Below, in pieces: positions 26,510 through 34,958 of a stretch of DNA of 64,000 nucleotides; the first letter of the stretch is position 1; every line of letters begins with the position of its first letter. The stretch is from contig JBMNFA010000006.1 of the NCBI GenBank assembly GCA_050949055.1, positions 1-64,000 of the forward strand, written 5' to 3'. Below the pieces are notes generated by a model. That model saw only the letters and a program-made list of their open reading frames with translations, was not told where the DNA came from and ran no database searches. Source of the stretch: JAEZJZ01 sp050949055. Lineage in GTDB: Bacteria > Bacillota > UBA994 > UBA5500. A program made the translations under genes and the position numbers.

Positions 26510-27355
26510 CTAACTCCCTTCTCGGCCACGCAGGTATCTCTTCTCTATCCAGGCCACCAGTTGATACATCAGCGCGGCGGCGATGGATAGCAGGATGACG
26601 CTGGTCATCACCAGGTTCATGTTCAACACTTGGCCTCCGTAGATGGCCAGGTACCCCAGTCCAGCTTTAGAAACCAGGAACTCGCCCACAATTACCCCCA
26701 CAAAGGACAAGCCAACATTTACTTTCAATGCAGAGATGATGGTGGGGATGCTGGCTGGAACCACTACCTTGCTCAGGATCTGCCACCTGCTGGCACCGAA
26801 AGTCCTTACGAGCTTCACCTGGTTTTGGTCCACTTCTTTGAATCCGGTGAAGACAACCATGATGGTGGTGATCAGGGAGATGGCCAAAGCCATGGCCACA
26901 ATAGCCACCTGAGTCGTGCCCAGCCAGACTATGAACAACGGACCTAACACTATCTTGGGCAGGCTATTCAGTACCACCAGGTAGGGGTCCATCACTTTGG
27001 CCAGAAATTCTGACCACCAGAGCACGATGGCCACGATCGTCCCCACCAAGGTGCCCAACAGGAAGCCGATGGCTGTCTCGGTGCAGGTGACTAACAGATG
27101 ACGATACAGGCTGCCGTCGGTATGTAGCCTGACCATGGTGCTCCAGATGCGGGAGGGTTGGCTGACCAGGAACGGATCTATCCATTCTTGGTAGGCAGCA
27201 ATCTCCCAAGCCGCAAAGCAGACCACCAGAATGGCCAGCTGTGTCAGCACGATAGTCAATCGACGTTTCCAATGCCGCCAAATGTACTGGGCGTGCTCCG
27301 GTGTTTCCGCCGAGCTAGTGATCCTGTTGCGCAACCGAGTCCACGGGTTGTACAT
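26510..27355 (-). CDS. ABC transporter permease (TauC/SsuC type)
   Basis: The membrane subunit of a nitrate/sulfonate/thiamine-precursor-type importer, about 281 residues with six predicted helices. The BPD_transp_1 coupling motif is seen as LVRTFGASRWQILSKVVVPASIPTIISALK. The start is uncertain: ATG 27355 (MYNPW) or nearby codons at 27361 and 27397, each overlapping the end of the ATPase gene. It is the third gene of a binding protein-ATPase-permease operon. The substrate cannot be told from sequence. Confidence 0.88.
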   Translation of the reverse strand: MYNPWTRLRNRITSSAETPEHAQYIWRHWKRRLTIVLTQLAILVVCFAAWEIAAYQEWIDPFLVSQPSRIWSTMVRLHTDGSLYRHLLVTCTETAIGFLLGTLVGTIVAIVLWWSEFLAKVMDPYLVVLNSLPKIVLGPLFIVWLGTTQVAIVAMALAISLITTIMVVFTGFKEVDQNQVKLVRTFGASRWQILSKVVVPASIPTIISALKVNVGLSFVGVIVGEFLVSKAGLGYLAIYGGQVLNMNLVMTSVILLSIAAALMYQLVAWIEKRYLRGREGS

Positions 27356-28112
27356 GCACATCCAACTCCTCCCAGATGCGGTTAAAGAAACGGCCAAAGG
27401 CAGGTGACCGGCGAGATTGCATGGGGGTCAGGTGGGCGTCGTCCAGTTCGATGTAGATATCTGCCTTGATTCGACCGGGGCGCTTGGTCAACACAATTAC
27501 CCGGTCGCACATGGCCACCGCTTCCGGTATGTCATGGGTGACCAGGAGCACCGTTTTTCCAGCCTTCTTCAAAATCCCTTCCACCTCGTCCTGCATGGTC
27601 AGCCGGGTCTGATAGTCCAGGGCGGAGAAGGGTTCATCCAGAAGCAACACGCTGGGATTGGTGGCCAGGGTGCGGATTAGCGCTGCCCGCTGTCGCATGC
27701 CTCCAGAGAGCTGACTGGGGAAGCGTTGGCGAAAGCCCCCCAGTCCGTAGCCTTGCAGCATATCGGCCACCGCCTGGACGCTAGTCTGGCTGCATTGTCT
27801 GGTCAATTCTAGACCCAGCCGACAATTGCGTTCGATGGTGCGCCAGTCAAACAGATAGTCCTGTTGCAGCATATAACCTACCTGGGCTGTTGACCCGGTC
27901 ACCTCTTTGCCATCGATCAACACTTGGCCTGAGGTCGGTTTGAGCATACCAGCAATTAGGGAGAGCAACGTGCTCTTACCACTCCCACTGGGGCCAACAA
28001 TGCCGACGAATTGTCCCTTTTCCACTTTCAGGGACAGATTGCTGATGGCATGGGTAACTCCAGATAGGGTCATGTACTCCAACGACACATCCCGCAGCTC
28101 TATGTGAGCCAT
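27315..28112 (-). CDS. ABC transporter ATP-binding protein (TauB/SsuB type)
   Basis: A 265-residue ATPase. Walker A is GPSGSGKSTLL, the signature motif is LSGGMRQRAAL, and Walker B with the D-loop is LLLDEPFSALD, followed by the switch histidine in LLVTHD. ATG 28112 lies 17 bases after the binding-protein gene and is preceded by GGAGGAGGG. It powers uptake with the adjacent permease and lipoprotein. Confidence 0.93.
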   Translation of the reverse strand: MAHIELRDVSLEYMTLSGVTHAISNLSLKVEKGQFVGIVGPSGSGKSTLLSLIAGMLKPTSGQVLIDGKEVTGSTAQVGYMLQQDYLFDWRTIERNCRLGLELTRQCSQTSVQAVADMLQGYGLGGFRQRFPSQLSGGMRQRAALIRTLATNPSVLLLDEPFSALDYQTRLTMQDEVEGILKKAGKTVLLVTHDIPEAVAMCDRVIVLTKRPGRIKADIYIELDDAHLTPMQSRRSPAFGRFFNRIWEELDVHVQPVDSVAQQDH

Positions 28113-28129
28113 TGCCCTCCTCCTTCTCC

Positions 28130-29143
28130 CTATCTGATCGTCTTTACCGCTTCCTCGGCAAAATCGGTGTTGGCTATGCGGCTATACTCCACTGGTTCGT
28201 CCAATTCTCCAGCTTCAATCATGATCCGCTGCAATTGATCAAACCAGGCCTCTGGTATGACTGGATTGCTGGCCCAAGCATCTAACTCCTGATATCGCTC
28301 TATGACGGTAGTCAAGATGTCCATATTGGCATCTGGGAAAGCAGGGGCGATTACTTCGGCGATTTCTCTCGGCGTGTGGGACTGCATCCACAGCTGTGCT
28401 CGATAGATGGCGTTGGTGAACTTTTGTACCGTATCCGGGTTTTCCTTTATGTAGTTGGCCGTGGCATGGAAGGTGGTGTAGGGCAGCAACCCACTGCCTT
28501 CGCCCAAAGCGGCCACGATCACCCCTGCATTCTCCTGCTCCAGGATGCTGGGGGAGGGTTCCCAGAGTTGTACGTAGTCCCCCGTACCTTCTTTGAACGC
28601 CAGGGCGGTGGCGTCCAGGGCGATGCTCTGGATAATCTCCACATCCTGAAAAGGCACAATTCCATCCTGCTTCAAATTCCACTCCAGTACCATCTGCGGC
28701 ACCCCACCTTTGCGTCCGCCGATGATCACCTTGCCTGCGGTATCCCGCCAGCGGAAGTCCGGCTCCTCGACCCGGCCTACCAGGAACGAGCCGTCGCGCT
28801 GTGTGCAGGCGGCGAAAGCGATAATCGGATTGCTGGCGCCTTGCTTGGTGGCATACACAGCCTGTTCGGAACCAAACAGGGCGAACTGGGCACTGCCCGA
28901 GAGGATGGCTGCAGCGCCTTTGTCAGCACCCTGAGCCACCTCCAACACCACGTCCAGCCCTTCATCTTTGAAGAAGCCGTTATGTATCGCTACATATTGT
29001 GGACAGTAGAAGATGGAGTGAATAACCTCCGAGAGTACGACCCTCTGCAGCTCGTCTTCAGTTGCTTCCCGCGGCTTGCATCCTGCCAACGACCCGAGCA
29101 TCACCAACAGCAGTGCGGCGATAACCAATATGCGACCTTTCAT
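28130..29143 (-). CDS. ABC transporter substrate-binding lipoprotein (NMT1/THI5-like)
   Basis: A 337-residue lipoprotein of the NMT1/SsuA type. The signal peptide has a hydrophobic stretch and the lipobox LAGC, which gives a mature lipid-anchored cysteine at about residue 22. The body has YVAIHNGFFKDEGLDVVL and a domain-hinge region typical for SsuA/TauA/ThiY proteins. ATG 29143 follows AGGGGGG. Known family substrates include alkylsulfonates, taurine, nitrate, phthalate and pyrimidine thiamine precursors. No thiamine (TPP) riboswitch was seen upstream, so a thiamine role has no direct support. Confidence 0.88.
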   Translation of the reverse strand: MKGRILVIAALLLVMLGSLAGCKPREATEDELQRVVLSEVIHSIFYCPQYVAIHNGFFKDEGLDVVLEVAQGADKGAAAILSGSAQFALFGSEQAVYATKQGASNPIIAFAACTQRDGSFLVGRVEEPDFRWRDTAGKVIIGGRKGGVPQMVLEWNLKQDGIVPFQDVEIIQSIALDATALAFKEGTGDYVQLWEPSPSILEQENAGVIVAALGEGSGLLPYTTFHATANYIKENPDTVQKFTNAIYRAQLWMQSHTPREIAEVIAPAFPDANMDILTTVIERYQELDAWASNPVIPEAWFDQLQRIMIEAGELDEPVEYSRIANTDFAEEAVKTIR

Positions 29144-29392
29144 CTATTGCCCCCCTTGTCAAGACTGGCGACATCGCTCAGTCTCGCTAGTATGGCAATA
29201 TATGCTCCTCTGCGTTAAGGCGTGTCAACGAGCAACTTGTCAGCTGCGATCCGCCGCAGTGCCCTGAGGCAATGTCGCTTTAGGTGTCAGTCGCGCAGGG
29301 GACGCTGCAACTTGTCAACAAGCCATGATTAGCCCCAAGCTGCCGCTTGGCGTTAGCATAGAAGCAGGCCACAGGAGAGGGGGGAGTTAAGG

Positions 29393-29620
29393 ATGGCAAT
29401 TACCAAGAATGCCCTATCCAGTCGGCTGCAGCTAGTGGTGCAGACTGGAACAGACGGGCAAGGCAACCCCACCTTCCGCACCCGCTCGTATAACGGCGTG
29501 CGTGTGGATGCCTTAGACGAAGACGTTTACGCAGTAGCGCTGGTGATCGGCTCTCTGCAAGAGCATCCGCTGTACGCGATCAAGCGAGTGGACGAGGGTG
29601 AGCTGACAGAAGAGCTGTAG
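29393..29620 (+). CDS. DUF1659 family protein
   Basis: A 75-residue protein of the DUF1659 family, common in spore-forming Firmicutes and of unknown function. It begins MAITKNALSSRLQLVVQTG and includes the conserved RTRSYNGVR segment. The ATG follows GGGGGAGTTAAGG. It is paired with a DUF2922 gene 37 bases downstream, a frequent arrangement. Confidence 0.85.
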   Translation: MAITKNALSSRLQLVVQTGTDGQGNPTFRTRSYNGVRVDALDEDVYAVALVIGSLQEHPLYAIKRVDEGELTEEL

Positions 29621-29657
29621 GGACAGCCGAGAGGTAGCAGGAAGGGGGTGAGCAAAG

Positions 29658-29882
29658 TTGGCGGCAGTAGAGACTCTGCAGATGTCATTTATCAATGCGG
29701 AAGGCCGTACCACGTCAATTTCTGTGATCGATCCCAAGGAGGGCCTTACCCCGGCTGAGGTAGAGGCAGCCATGCAGGAGATTGTCGACAAGAATATCTT
29801 CGCCACCAGCGGAGGTGCCTTGGTAAGCATTGCTTCAGCGCGTTTGATCAGCCGGGATGTAACTATCTTGGTCGAGTCATAG
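29658..29882 (+). CDS. DUF2922 family protein
   Basis: A 74-residue DUF2922 protein, the usual neighbour of DUF1659. It has the family pattern of TLQMSFINAEGRTTSISV and DPKEGLTPAEVEAAMQ. The start is TTG 29658 after AAGGGGGTGAGC. Function unknown. The pair is likely one transcript. Confidence 0.83.
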   Translation: MAAVETLQMSFINAEGRTTSISVIDPKEGLTPAEVEAAMQEIVDKNIFATSGGALVSIASARLISRDVTILVES

Positions 29883-29887
29883 AGCTG

Positions 29888-29914
29888 GGCCGCTTGGACT
29901 TGATCCAGGCGGCC
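29888..29914 (+). terminator. Hairpin after the DUF1659-DUF2922 pair
   Basis: An 11-bp stem (29888-29898 with 29904-29914, GGCCGC base, one T-G pair) and a 5-base loop directly follow the DUF2922 stop. No T-tract follows, so this is only a probable terminator. Confidence 0.45.
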
Positions 29915-30029
29915 TGACTATACCGAGGTGAACGCGGGGTTTTCTTCTTGCCGTGATGGGGTATCTGATAGGAAGAATGGCGGTGAATAGAGAAGTGATC
30001 TGGCAGCAAAGGGTGAGAGGAGGCATCTG

Positions 30030-31202
30030 ATGAAGATCAAAGTGGAAGAAATGGTTGCTGTTCTGCAGCAACAAATGCTCAGCTTCGCCAGTGACTTGGT
30101 CCGAATTGAGAGCCGCACCGGGCAGGAAGAACAGATAGTCAAGAGAATTGCTGAGGAGATGCGTGGTCTCGATTACGATCAGGTGATCATCGATCGTACC
30201 GGAAACGTGATCGGGATCATCGGTAACGGTAGCGAGCGGCTGTTGTTTGACAGTCATATCGATCACGTGGCCGTCAATGACGCAGATCAGTGGCAGTTCG
30301 ATCCCTACGGCGGTGTGATCGCTAATGGTAAGCTATATGGCAGGGGCGCATCCGACATGAAGGGGTCGGCTGCAGCCACTGTTTATGCGGGCGCGATCAT
30401 CAAGCGGTTGGGCCTGGCCCAAGGCAAGACCATCTATGTCTGCTGCTCCGTCATGGAGGAGGATTACGACGGGGAAGGCCTTTACCGGGCAATCGTCGAC
30501 AACCGGCTGGATCCCAACTATGTGGTCATCTGTGAACCTAGCCACCTGCAGATCTCCTTGGGACACTTGGGGCGTGCTATCTACAAGATCACCATGCCGG
30601 GAATCTCCGCCCACGGAGCTGCCCCAGAAAAGGGTGTGAATGCCGTCTATAGAATGGCCGAGGTCATATCCCGGATAGAGGCGTTGGCGGAGAAGTACAT
30701 GCAGCTTCCCGGGGAGCGTCCCTCTATTGCCCTCTCCAAGATCGAGAGTACTGCAGTCTCTTTGAATGCAGTTCCCGATACCTGCACCGTCTACATAGAC
30801 CGCCGCATGACTATGGGGGAGACTGAAGCGACTGTCGGCAAGGAGATGGATGCATTGGTGGCCGGGACCGAGGCCACTTGGTCGATCCACAACGCGCGGG
30901 GCGTCAGTTGGACGGGGGAGGAGATCGTGCTGCGCTCCTTCCTTCCCGCCTGGGAGATTTCCCTGGAACACAAGCTGACCAAAAGCTGTATCTCGGCCTA
31001 TTGGCTACTGAACAATGTTGAACCGAAAATGTATAAATGGGACTTCTCTACCAATGGTGTCGCTTCGGCAAGACTAGGAATACCTACCATCGGTTTTGGT
31101 GCCGGCATTGAGAAAATGGCTCACATGACCAACGAATACTGTCCTGTATCGGATATTGTCGCTGCGTGTAAATTCTATGTGATGCTGGTGCACTGTCTCT
31201 AG
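30030..31202 (+). CDS. M20 family metallohydrolase, YgeY-like
   Basis: A 390-residue dinuclear zinc hydrolase of the M20 family, close in pattern to the YgeY group often linked with selenium-dependent purine or amino-acid catabolism. Metal motifs are LFDSHIDHVAV, GRGASDMKG, a CSVMEEDYDGEG general-base segment and the late histidine in EKMAHMTNEY. ATG 30030 has a GAGAGGAGG site. No carbamoyltransferase, dihydropyrimidinase or selenium genes are beside it, so the YgeY assignment is by sequence pattern only; a dipeptidase or deacetylase is possible. Confidence 0.8.
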   Translation: MKIKVEEMVAVLQQQMLSFASDLVRIESRTGQEEQIVKRIAEEMRGLDYDQVIIDRTGNVIGIIGNGSERLLFDSHIDHVAVNDADQWQFDPYGGVIANGKLYGRGASDMKGSAAATVYAGAIIKRLGLAQGKTIYVCCSVMEEDYDGEGLYRAIVDNRLDPNYVVICEPSHLQISLGHLGRAIYKITMPGISAHGAAPEKGVNAVYRMAEVISRIEALAEKYMQLPGERPSIALSKIESTAVSLNAVPDTCTVYIDRRMTMGETEATVGKEMDALVAGTEATWSIHNARGVSWTGEEIVLRSFLPAWEISLEHKLTKSCISAYWLLNNVEPKMYKWDFSTNGVASARLGIPTIGFGAGIEKMAHMTNEYCPVSDIVAACKFYVMLVHCL

Positions 31203-31264
31203 CTGAATCCTGGCTGGAGGCGGTGTGGAATATTCTGGGCATCACGTGGCCGGAACATAAAAAT

Positions 31265-31300
31265 AAGCCTGGACTGCAATCAGCCAGGCTTGTTTTGTTC
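31265..31300 (+). terminator. Intrinsic terminator
   Basis: An 8-bp stem AAGCCTGG/CCAGGCTT (31265-31272 with 31284-31291) is followed by GTTTTGTT. It ends the M20 hydrolase transcript and faces the convergent MATE gene. Confidence 0.7.
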
Positions 31301-31304
31301 ACGG

Positions 31305-32696
31305 CTAGACCTTCGTGGCCTTCCAGTGGCCAGATCTGAAACGGAAGTAGATGAACGCGGAACGGGTGCACTGATCGATGGACATAGCTGCCCAGGCACC
31401 GACCAAACCCCAATGAAAGACGGTGACAAACAGGAATGCTAACGCAATGCGCACTCCGATGGTGCCAACAAAGGTGGAGATCAGCGGCCAGCGGGTGTCA
31501 CCGGCCCCCCGTAGAGCCCCGGCCAGGATGAACTGGGTGGACTGCAGGGGCTGTACCAGAGCGATGATCTTCAGGGCCAAAGCCGCATTGGCGATCACAT
31601 TCGGATCGTCTGTGTAGAGGGAGGCGATCAAGCCGCCTCCGAAGAAGAAGATCACGCCCATGGTTGTGGCGACGATCATGCCGATGCGACGCGTTTGCCA
31701 CCCATAAATCTCAGCCCAGTCAGGACGCTTGCGTCCGAGACTGCGCCCTACCAGCGAGGTGGCGGCCATGCCGAAGCCCATGCCCGGCGAGAAGGACAGG
31801 CCCATGATGTTCATTCCGATCTGATGCGCAGCAAACACCATCGTGCCCAGCCCAGAGACAACCCGGGTAAAGGTGACCATGGCAAAGCGCATGATCACCT
31901 GTTCCAGCATGGCGGGAGCACCGATGTTGATCACTCTCTTCATCAGATCCCAGCGGGGAGTGAACTTATCCTTGATGGAGATGTGCAGCACTGTATTTCC
32001 GTGCTGGGTCACCGCCCTGAGCGCTAGGATCATGCCCACCACCCGGCTGATGGAGGTGGCCAGGGCAGCCCCGAATACGCCCCAGCGGGGGAACCCGAAC
32101 AATCCGTTGATCAGGATGGCGTTGCCGACGACGTTGACCACGTTGGCGATGATGTTGTAGCGCATCGGTGTCTTGGAGTCGCCGGCGCCGCGCAACATTG
32201 CCGTAATTGCCATACCGATGGTTTGAGGGATAAAGCCCAGAGCGATCGTTCTCAAATAAGTGATTGCATAGCCCAGTGAGTCTGCCTCGGCGCCCATGAA
32301 CAGGACAACCGGTTCAGCGAATACATAGAGCGCTAGAGTAGCCAAACCACCCAGCGTGCCGATGATCAGCAATGATTGTCGAGCGGCCGCATTCGCTTCT
32401 GCTACGTTTTGTGCTCCGATGAAACGCGCCACCAGAGCGGTTGTCCCGACGTTCAGCGCCATGAACGCCGCCATAGCTAAGAAAAGCGGCTGTGTGGTCA
32501 AGCCAATAGCAGCGATTGCAGCCGGCCCCACTCCGCCCACCATCATCATGTCTACCATATTAAACAACTGAATCAGTAGTTGTTCAACCACTGATGGCCA
32601 AGCCAAACTAATGACATCCTTGCGAGCCTGGGGAACCGTCAGTTCTTCCCTTTGCTCCAGGCCGACTGCCTGAGGTACCGCGGCCATCCTCACCAA
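31305..32696 (-). CDS. MATE family efflux transporter
   Basis: A cytoplasmic-membrane drug/cation antiporter of about 460 residues and twelve helices. MATE landmarks are SLAWPSVVEQLLIQLFNMVDMMMVG near the N-terminus, IAAIGLTTQPLFL, MLRGAGDSKTPM in the middle and AGALRGAGDTRWPL in the second half. The start is ATG 32696 or 32687 (MAAVPQ); the second is nearer to GTTGGTGAGG. A good promoter lies 42-71 bases upstream. The gene stands alone. Confidence 0.93.
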   Translation of the reverse strand: MVRMAAVPQAVGLEQREELTVPQARKDVISLAWPSVVEQLLIQLFNMVDMMMVGGVGPAAIAAIGLTTQPLFLAMAAFMALNVGTTALVARFIGAQNVAEANAAARQSLLIIGTLGGLATLALYVFAEPVVLFMGAEADSLGYAITYLRTIALGFIPQTIGMAITAMLRGAGDSKTPMRYNIIANVVNVVGNAILINGLFGFPRWGVFGAALATSISRVVGMILALRAVTQHGNTVLHISIKDKFTPRWDLMKRVINIGAPAMLEQVIMRFAMVTFTRVVSGLGTMVFAAHQIGMNIMGLSFSPGMGFGMAATSLVGRSLGRKRPDWAEIYGWQTRRIGMIVATTMGVIFFFGGGLIASLYTDDPNVIANAALALKIIALVQPLQSTQFILAGALRGAGDTRWPLISTFVGTIGVRIALAFLFVTVFHWGLVGAWAAMSIDQCTRSAFIYFRFRSGHWKATKV

Positions 32697-32737
32697 CTCC
32701 TAACTAGTTCTAATTGCTAATTTTTTTGTACCCGTTT

Positions 32738-32767
32738 AATATACCACCTGTCACCGGTGCAAGTCAA
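32738..32767 (-). promoter_or_regulatory. Sigma-A promoter of the MATE gene
   Basis: On the minus strand TTGACT (32762-32767) and TATATT (32738-32743) lie 18 bases apart. The spacer holds a CACCGGTG palindrome that could serve as an operator. Confidence 0.65.
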
Positions 32768-32858
32768 TTCTATATATTTACTACTACGGTCAAAATGCTG
32801 CATAAACAGAGAGTCCTGGCGGTTGTGACGAGGCAACAGACTAATGCATCAGGTGCGC

Positions 32859-32897
32859 AAAAAGCGCCACTGCCGGCTAATGCCAGCAATGGCGCTT
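32859..32897 (-). terminator. Intrinsic terminator of gapA
   Basis: On the minus strand an AAGCGCCA...TGGCGCTT hairpin (32862-32876 with about 32883-32897) is followed by TTTGCGC just after the gapA stop. Confidence 0.7.
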
Positions 32898-32910
32898 GGT
32901 CGCGAACGGG

Positions 32911-33918
32911 CTATTTTGCCGCTTTCATCATATGCTCGGCCAGGTCCACCACGCGGTTGGAGTAGCCCCATTCGTTGTCGTACCAGGCTACAACCTTGAC
33001 CATGCGGTCGCCAACCACCATGGTCAACGGGGTGTCCACTGTGGAGGAGCTAGGGTTCCGCACGTAGTCGACGGAGACCAGATGTTCGTCGCTGACAGCC
33101 AGGAAGCCTTTCATCGGACCTTCCGCTGCTGCCACCAGGGCAGCATTCACTTCGTCAGCCGTCACATCGCGGTTGAGCTCGACCACCAAATCCACCACAG
33201 AGACTACCGGAGTGGGCACCCGAATGGCAAAGCCGTTTAGCTTGCCTTCCAACTGCGGCAACACCAAAGATACTGCCCGGGCTGCACCGGTAGTGGTGGG
33301 GATCATGGAGACGGCACCGGCACGGGCGCGCCGCAGATCCTTATGGGATCGGTCCAGGATGTTCTGATCGTTGGTGTAGGCGTGCACGGTGGTCATCATC
33401 CCGCGAACGATTCCGAAGCTCTCGTCCAACACTTTTGCCACCGGAGCCAGGCAGTTGGTGGTGCAAGAGGCATTGGAGACGATGTGGTGCTTGGCCGGAT
33501 CGTACTGCTCGTGGTTCACGCCCATGACTACAGTCAGATCCTCGTTCTTAGCCGGGGCGGAGATGATCACCTTTTTGGCCCCGGCTTGCAGATGCCCGGC
33601 TGCCTTGGTGGCATCGGTGAACAAACCAGTACCTTCGACCACCACATCTACGTTGTATTCCCCCCAGGGAATCTCCTTGGGGTCTTTGATGCCGGTGACC
33701 GGAATCTCTTTGCCGTTAACCTGCAGGCCCTTCTCTGTTGCCTTCACTTCCCCAGGGAAGCGGCCATAGGCTGAGTCGTACTTGAGCAGATGGGCCATAG
33801 TCTCCTTGTTCGCCAAGTCATTGATGGCCACCACCGTCATACCTGGCCGCTCAGCGGCGATGCGCAACACTTGTCTGCCGATGCGCCCAAAGCCGTTGAT
33901 GCCAATCCTTACTGTCAT
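32911..33918 (-). CDS. gapA: Glyceraldehyde-3-phosphate dehydrogenase, type I
   Basis: This glycolytic enzyme turns glyceraldehyde-3-phosphate into 1,3-bisphosphoglycerate with NAD+. The 335 residues start MTVRIGINGFGRIGRQVLR, the Rossmann motif. The catalytic Cys152 is in SNASCTTNCLAP and the catalytic His is in the HAYTNDQNILD segment. ATG 33918 follows AAGGAGGCC. It is monocistronic; the rest of the lower-glycolysis operon (pgk, tpiA, gpm, eno) is not adjacent, unlike in many Firmicutes. Confidence 0.97.
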   Translation of the reverse strand: MTVRIGINGFGRIGRQVLRIAAERPGMTVVAINDLANKETMAHLLKYDSAYGRFPGEVKATEKGLQVNGKEIPVTGIKDPKEIPWGEYNVDVVVEGTGLFTDATKAAGHLQAGAKKVIISAPAKNEDLTVVMGVNHEQYDPAKHHIVSNASCTTNCLAPVAKVLDESFGIVRGMMTTVHAYTNDQNILDRSHKDLRRARAGAVSMIPTTTGAARAVSLVLPQLEGKLNGFAIRVPTPVVSVVDLVVELNRDVTADEVNAALVAAAEGPMKGFLAVSDEHLVSVDYVRNPSSSTVDTPLTMVVGDRMVKVVAWYDNEWGYSNRVVDLAEHMMKAAK

Positions 33919-34118
33919 TGTTGAGGCCTCCTTAGTAACTAGTGATTTCGGGGGTTCCCCGGTTAGTTGAACCCAAATATGGCAGACCTACTCAGGTCCG
34001 CTTCAACATCTATTCTCACTTGGCCGCCGTTTTCCTGCTTGCGGTTCATTTTATCTTGCCCAAATGCTGACTCTTACGCAGCACCAAACCCTTGGTTAGG
34101 CCAGCCGTCAGCTACAGG

Positions 34119-34733
34119 TCACTTGCAGACCGGCTGACGAATGATCGTCTTCAGCTTCTCCGGGGCTGTGCGGCGGGGGTCACTGAGATAGATCTCATGG
34201 TGCTTGCCGCTGAGCGTCAGTCCTTGCTCTGAGATGAACTCGTGCAGCGACTTGATGGTTGGACCTTCAGTATCGTAGGGCCCCAAATGCAGGACTTGTG
34301 CTGCTGCCCCCTCCTCAAACCGTTCCAGGCGCATGAAGGGCAGGGCAGGTAGGTCTTTGCCCTTTTTCTGCAGCCGCTCCTTGGCCAGCTCGAAATCATC
34401 CTCGGTGATGAAATCCGGCTGCACGATCATGACCGTCCAGCACCAGGCGTCTTTGTCCTGCAGGCTGAACTTGGTCATGTCAGGAACCCACCAGTGAGCC
34501 TCCAAAGGCAGCACAGTGTAGTCGTGGCTGTCTAGGCGCTGCTTGTGCATGAACTTCAGCGTGTAGGAAACGCTGTACAGCGCTTCCACTGCCTGTTGAT
34601 ACCCGATGGAGGTGTTGGGGTTGCCTTGACCGTCTATGGCCAGTATGTTCAGCGGCGGTACCTGCACCAGCTGCGGCGAACGGGTGGCATGATAGAGAAA
34701 TCTCATCTCTTTTTTCAAGTCCAGTTTGGTCAT
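34119..34733 (-). CDS. GyrI-like domain protein
   Basis: A 204-residue protein of the GyrI-like small-molecule-binding family (SOUL/AraC effector-domain fold, COG4832 type), without a DNA-binding domain. Patterns include PPLNILAIDGQGNPN near residue 25, YSVSYTLKFMHK, and VLHLGPYDTEGPTIKSLHEFI in the C-terminal half. Such proteins are thought to bind or hydrolyse cyclopropanoid or other small toxic compounds. ATG 34733 follows AGGAGGAC. The gene stands alone. Confidence 0.82.
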   Translation of the reverse strand: MTKLDLKKEMRFLYHATRSPQLVQVPPLNILAIDGQGNPNTSIGYQQAVEALYSVSYTLKFMHKQRLDSHDYTVLPLEAHWWVPDMTKFSLQDKDAWCWTVMIVQPDFITEDDFELAKERLQKKGKDLPALPFMRLERFEEGAAAQVLHLGPYDTEGPTIKSLHEFISEQGLTLSGKHHEIYLSDPRRTAPEKLKTIIRQPVCK

Positions 34734-34922
34734 CCACAGTCCTCCTCAAGTGCTTGTTACTTTCTTCCTGAGTTCTTGATCGCAGTCTATCACATCAGCC
34801 CGTGCGCGAGAAGCAGCCAGCAATTCTGAGCTGTGGAGTACAGCTCGCATTGCAGTCTACGCAGCTATTGGCTCCAGTTTGACGCAGGGAGCAGGAAAAT
34901 CAGGTCAAGCAATTGTACTGAC

Positions 34923-34953
34923 GAAACAGATGGGGACAGTCCCCATCTGTTTC
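34923..34953. repeat. 31-base palindrome, type A variant
   Basis: It shares the GGGGACAGTCCCC core with the other type A copies but has GAAACAGAT/ATCTGTTTC arms. The arms are perfect around one central A. It lies 5 bases after the end of splB and may act as its terminator. Confidence 0.8.
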
Positions 34954-34958
34954 TAGTT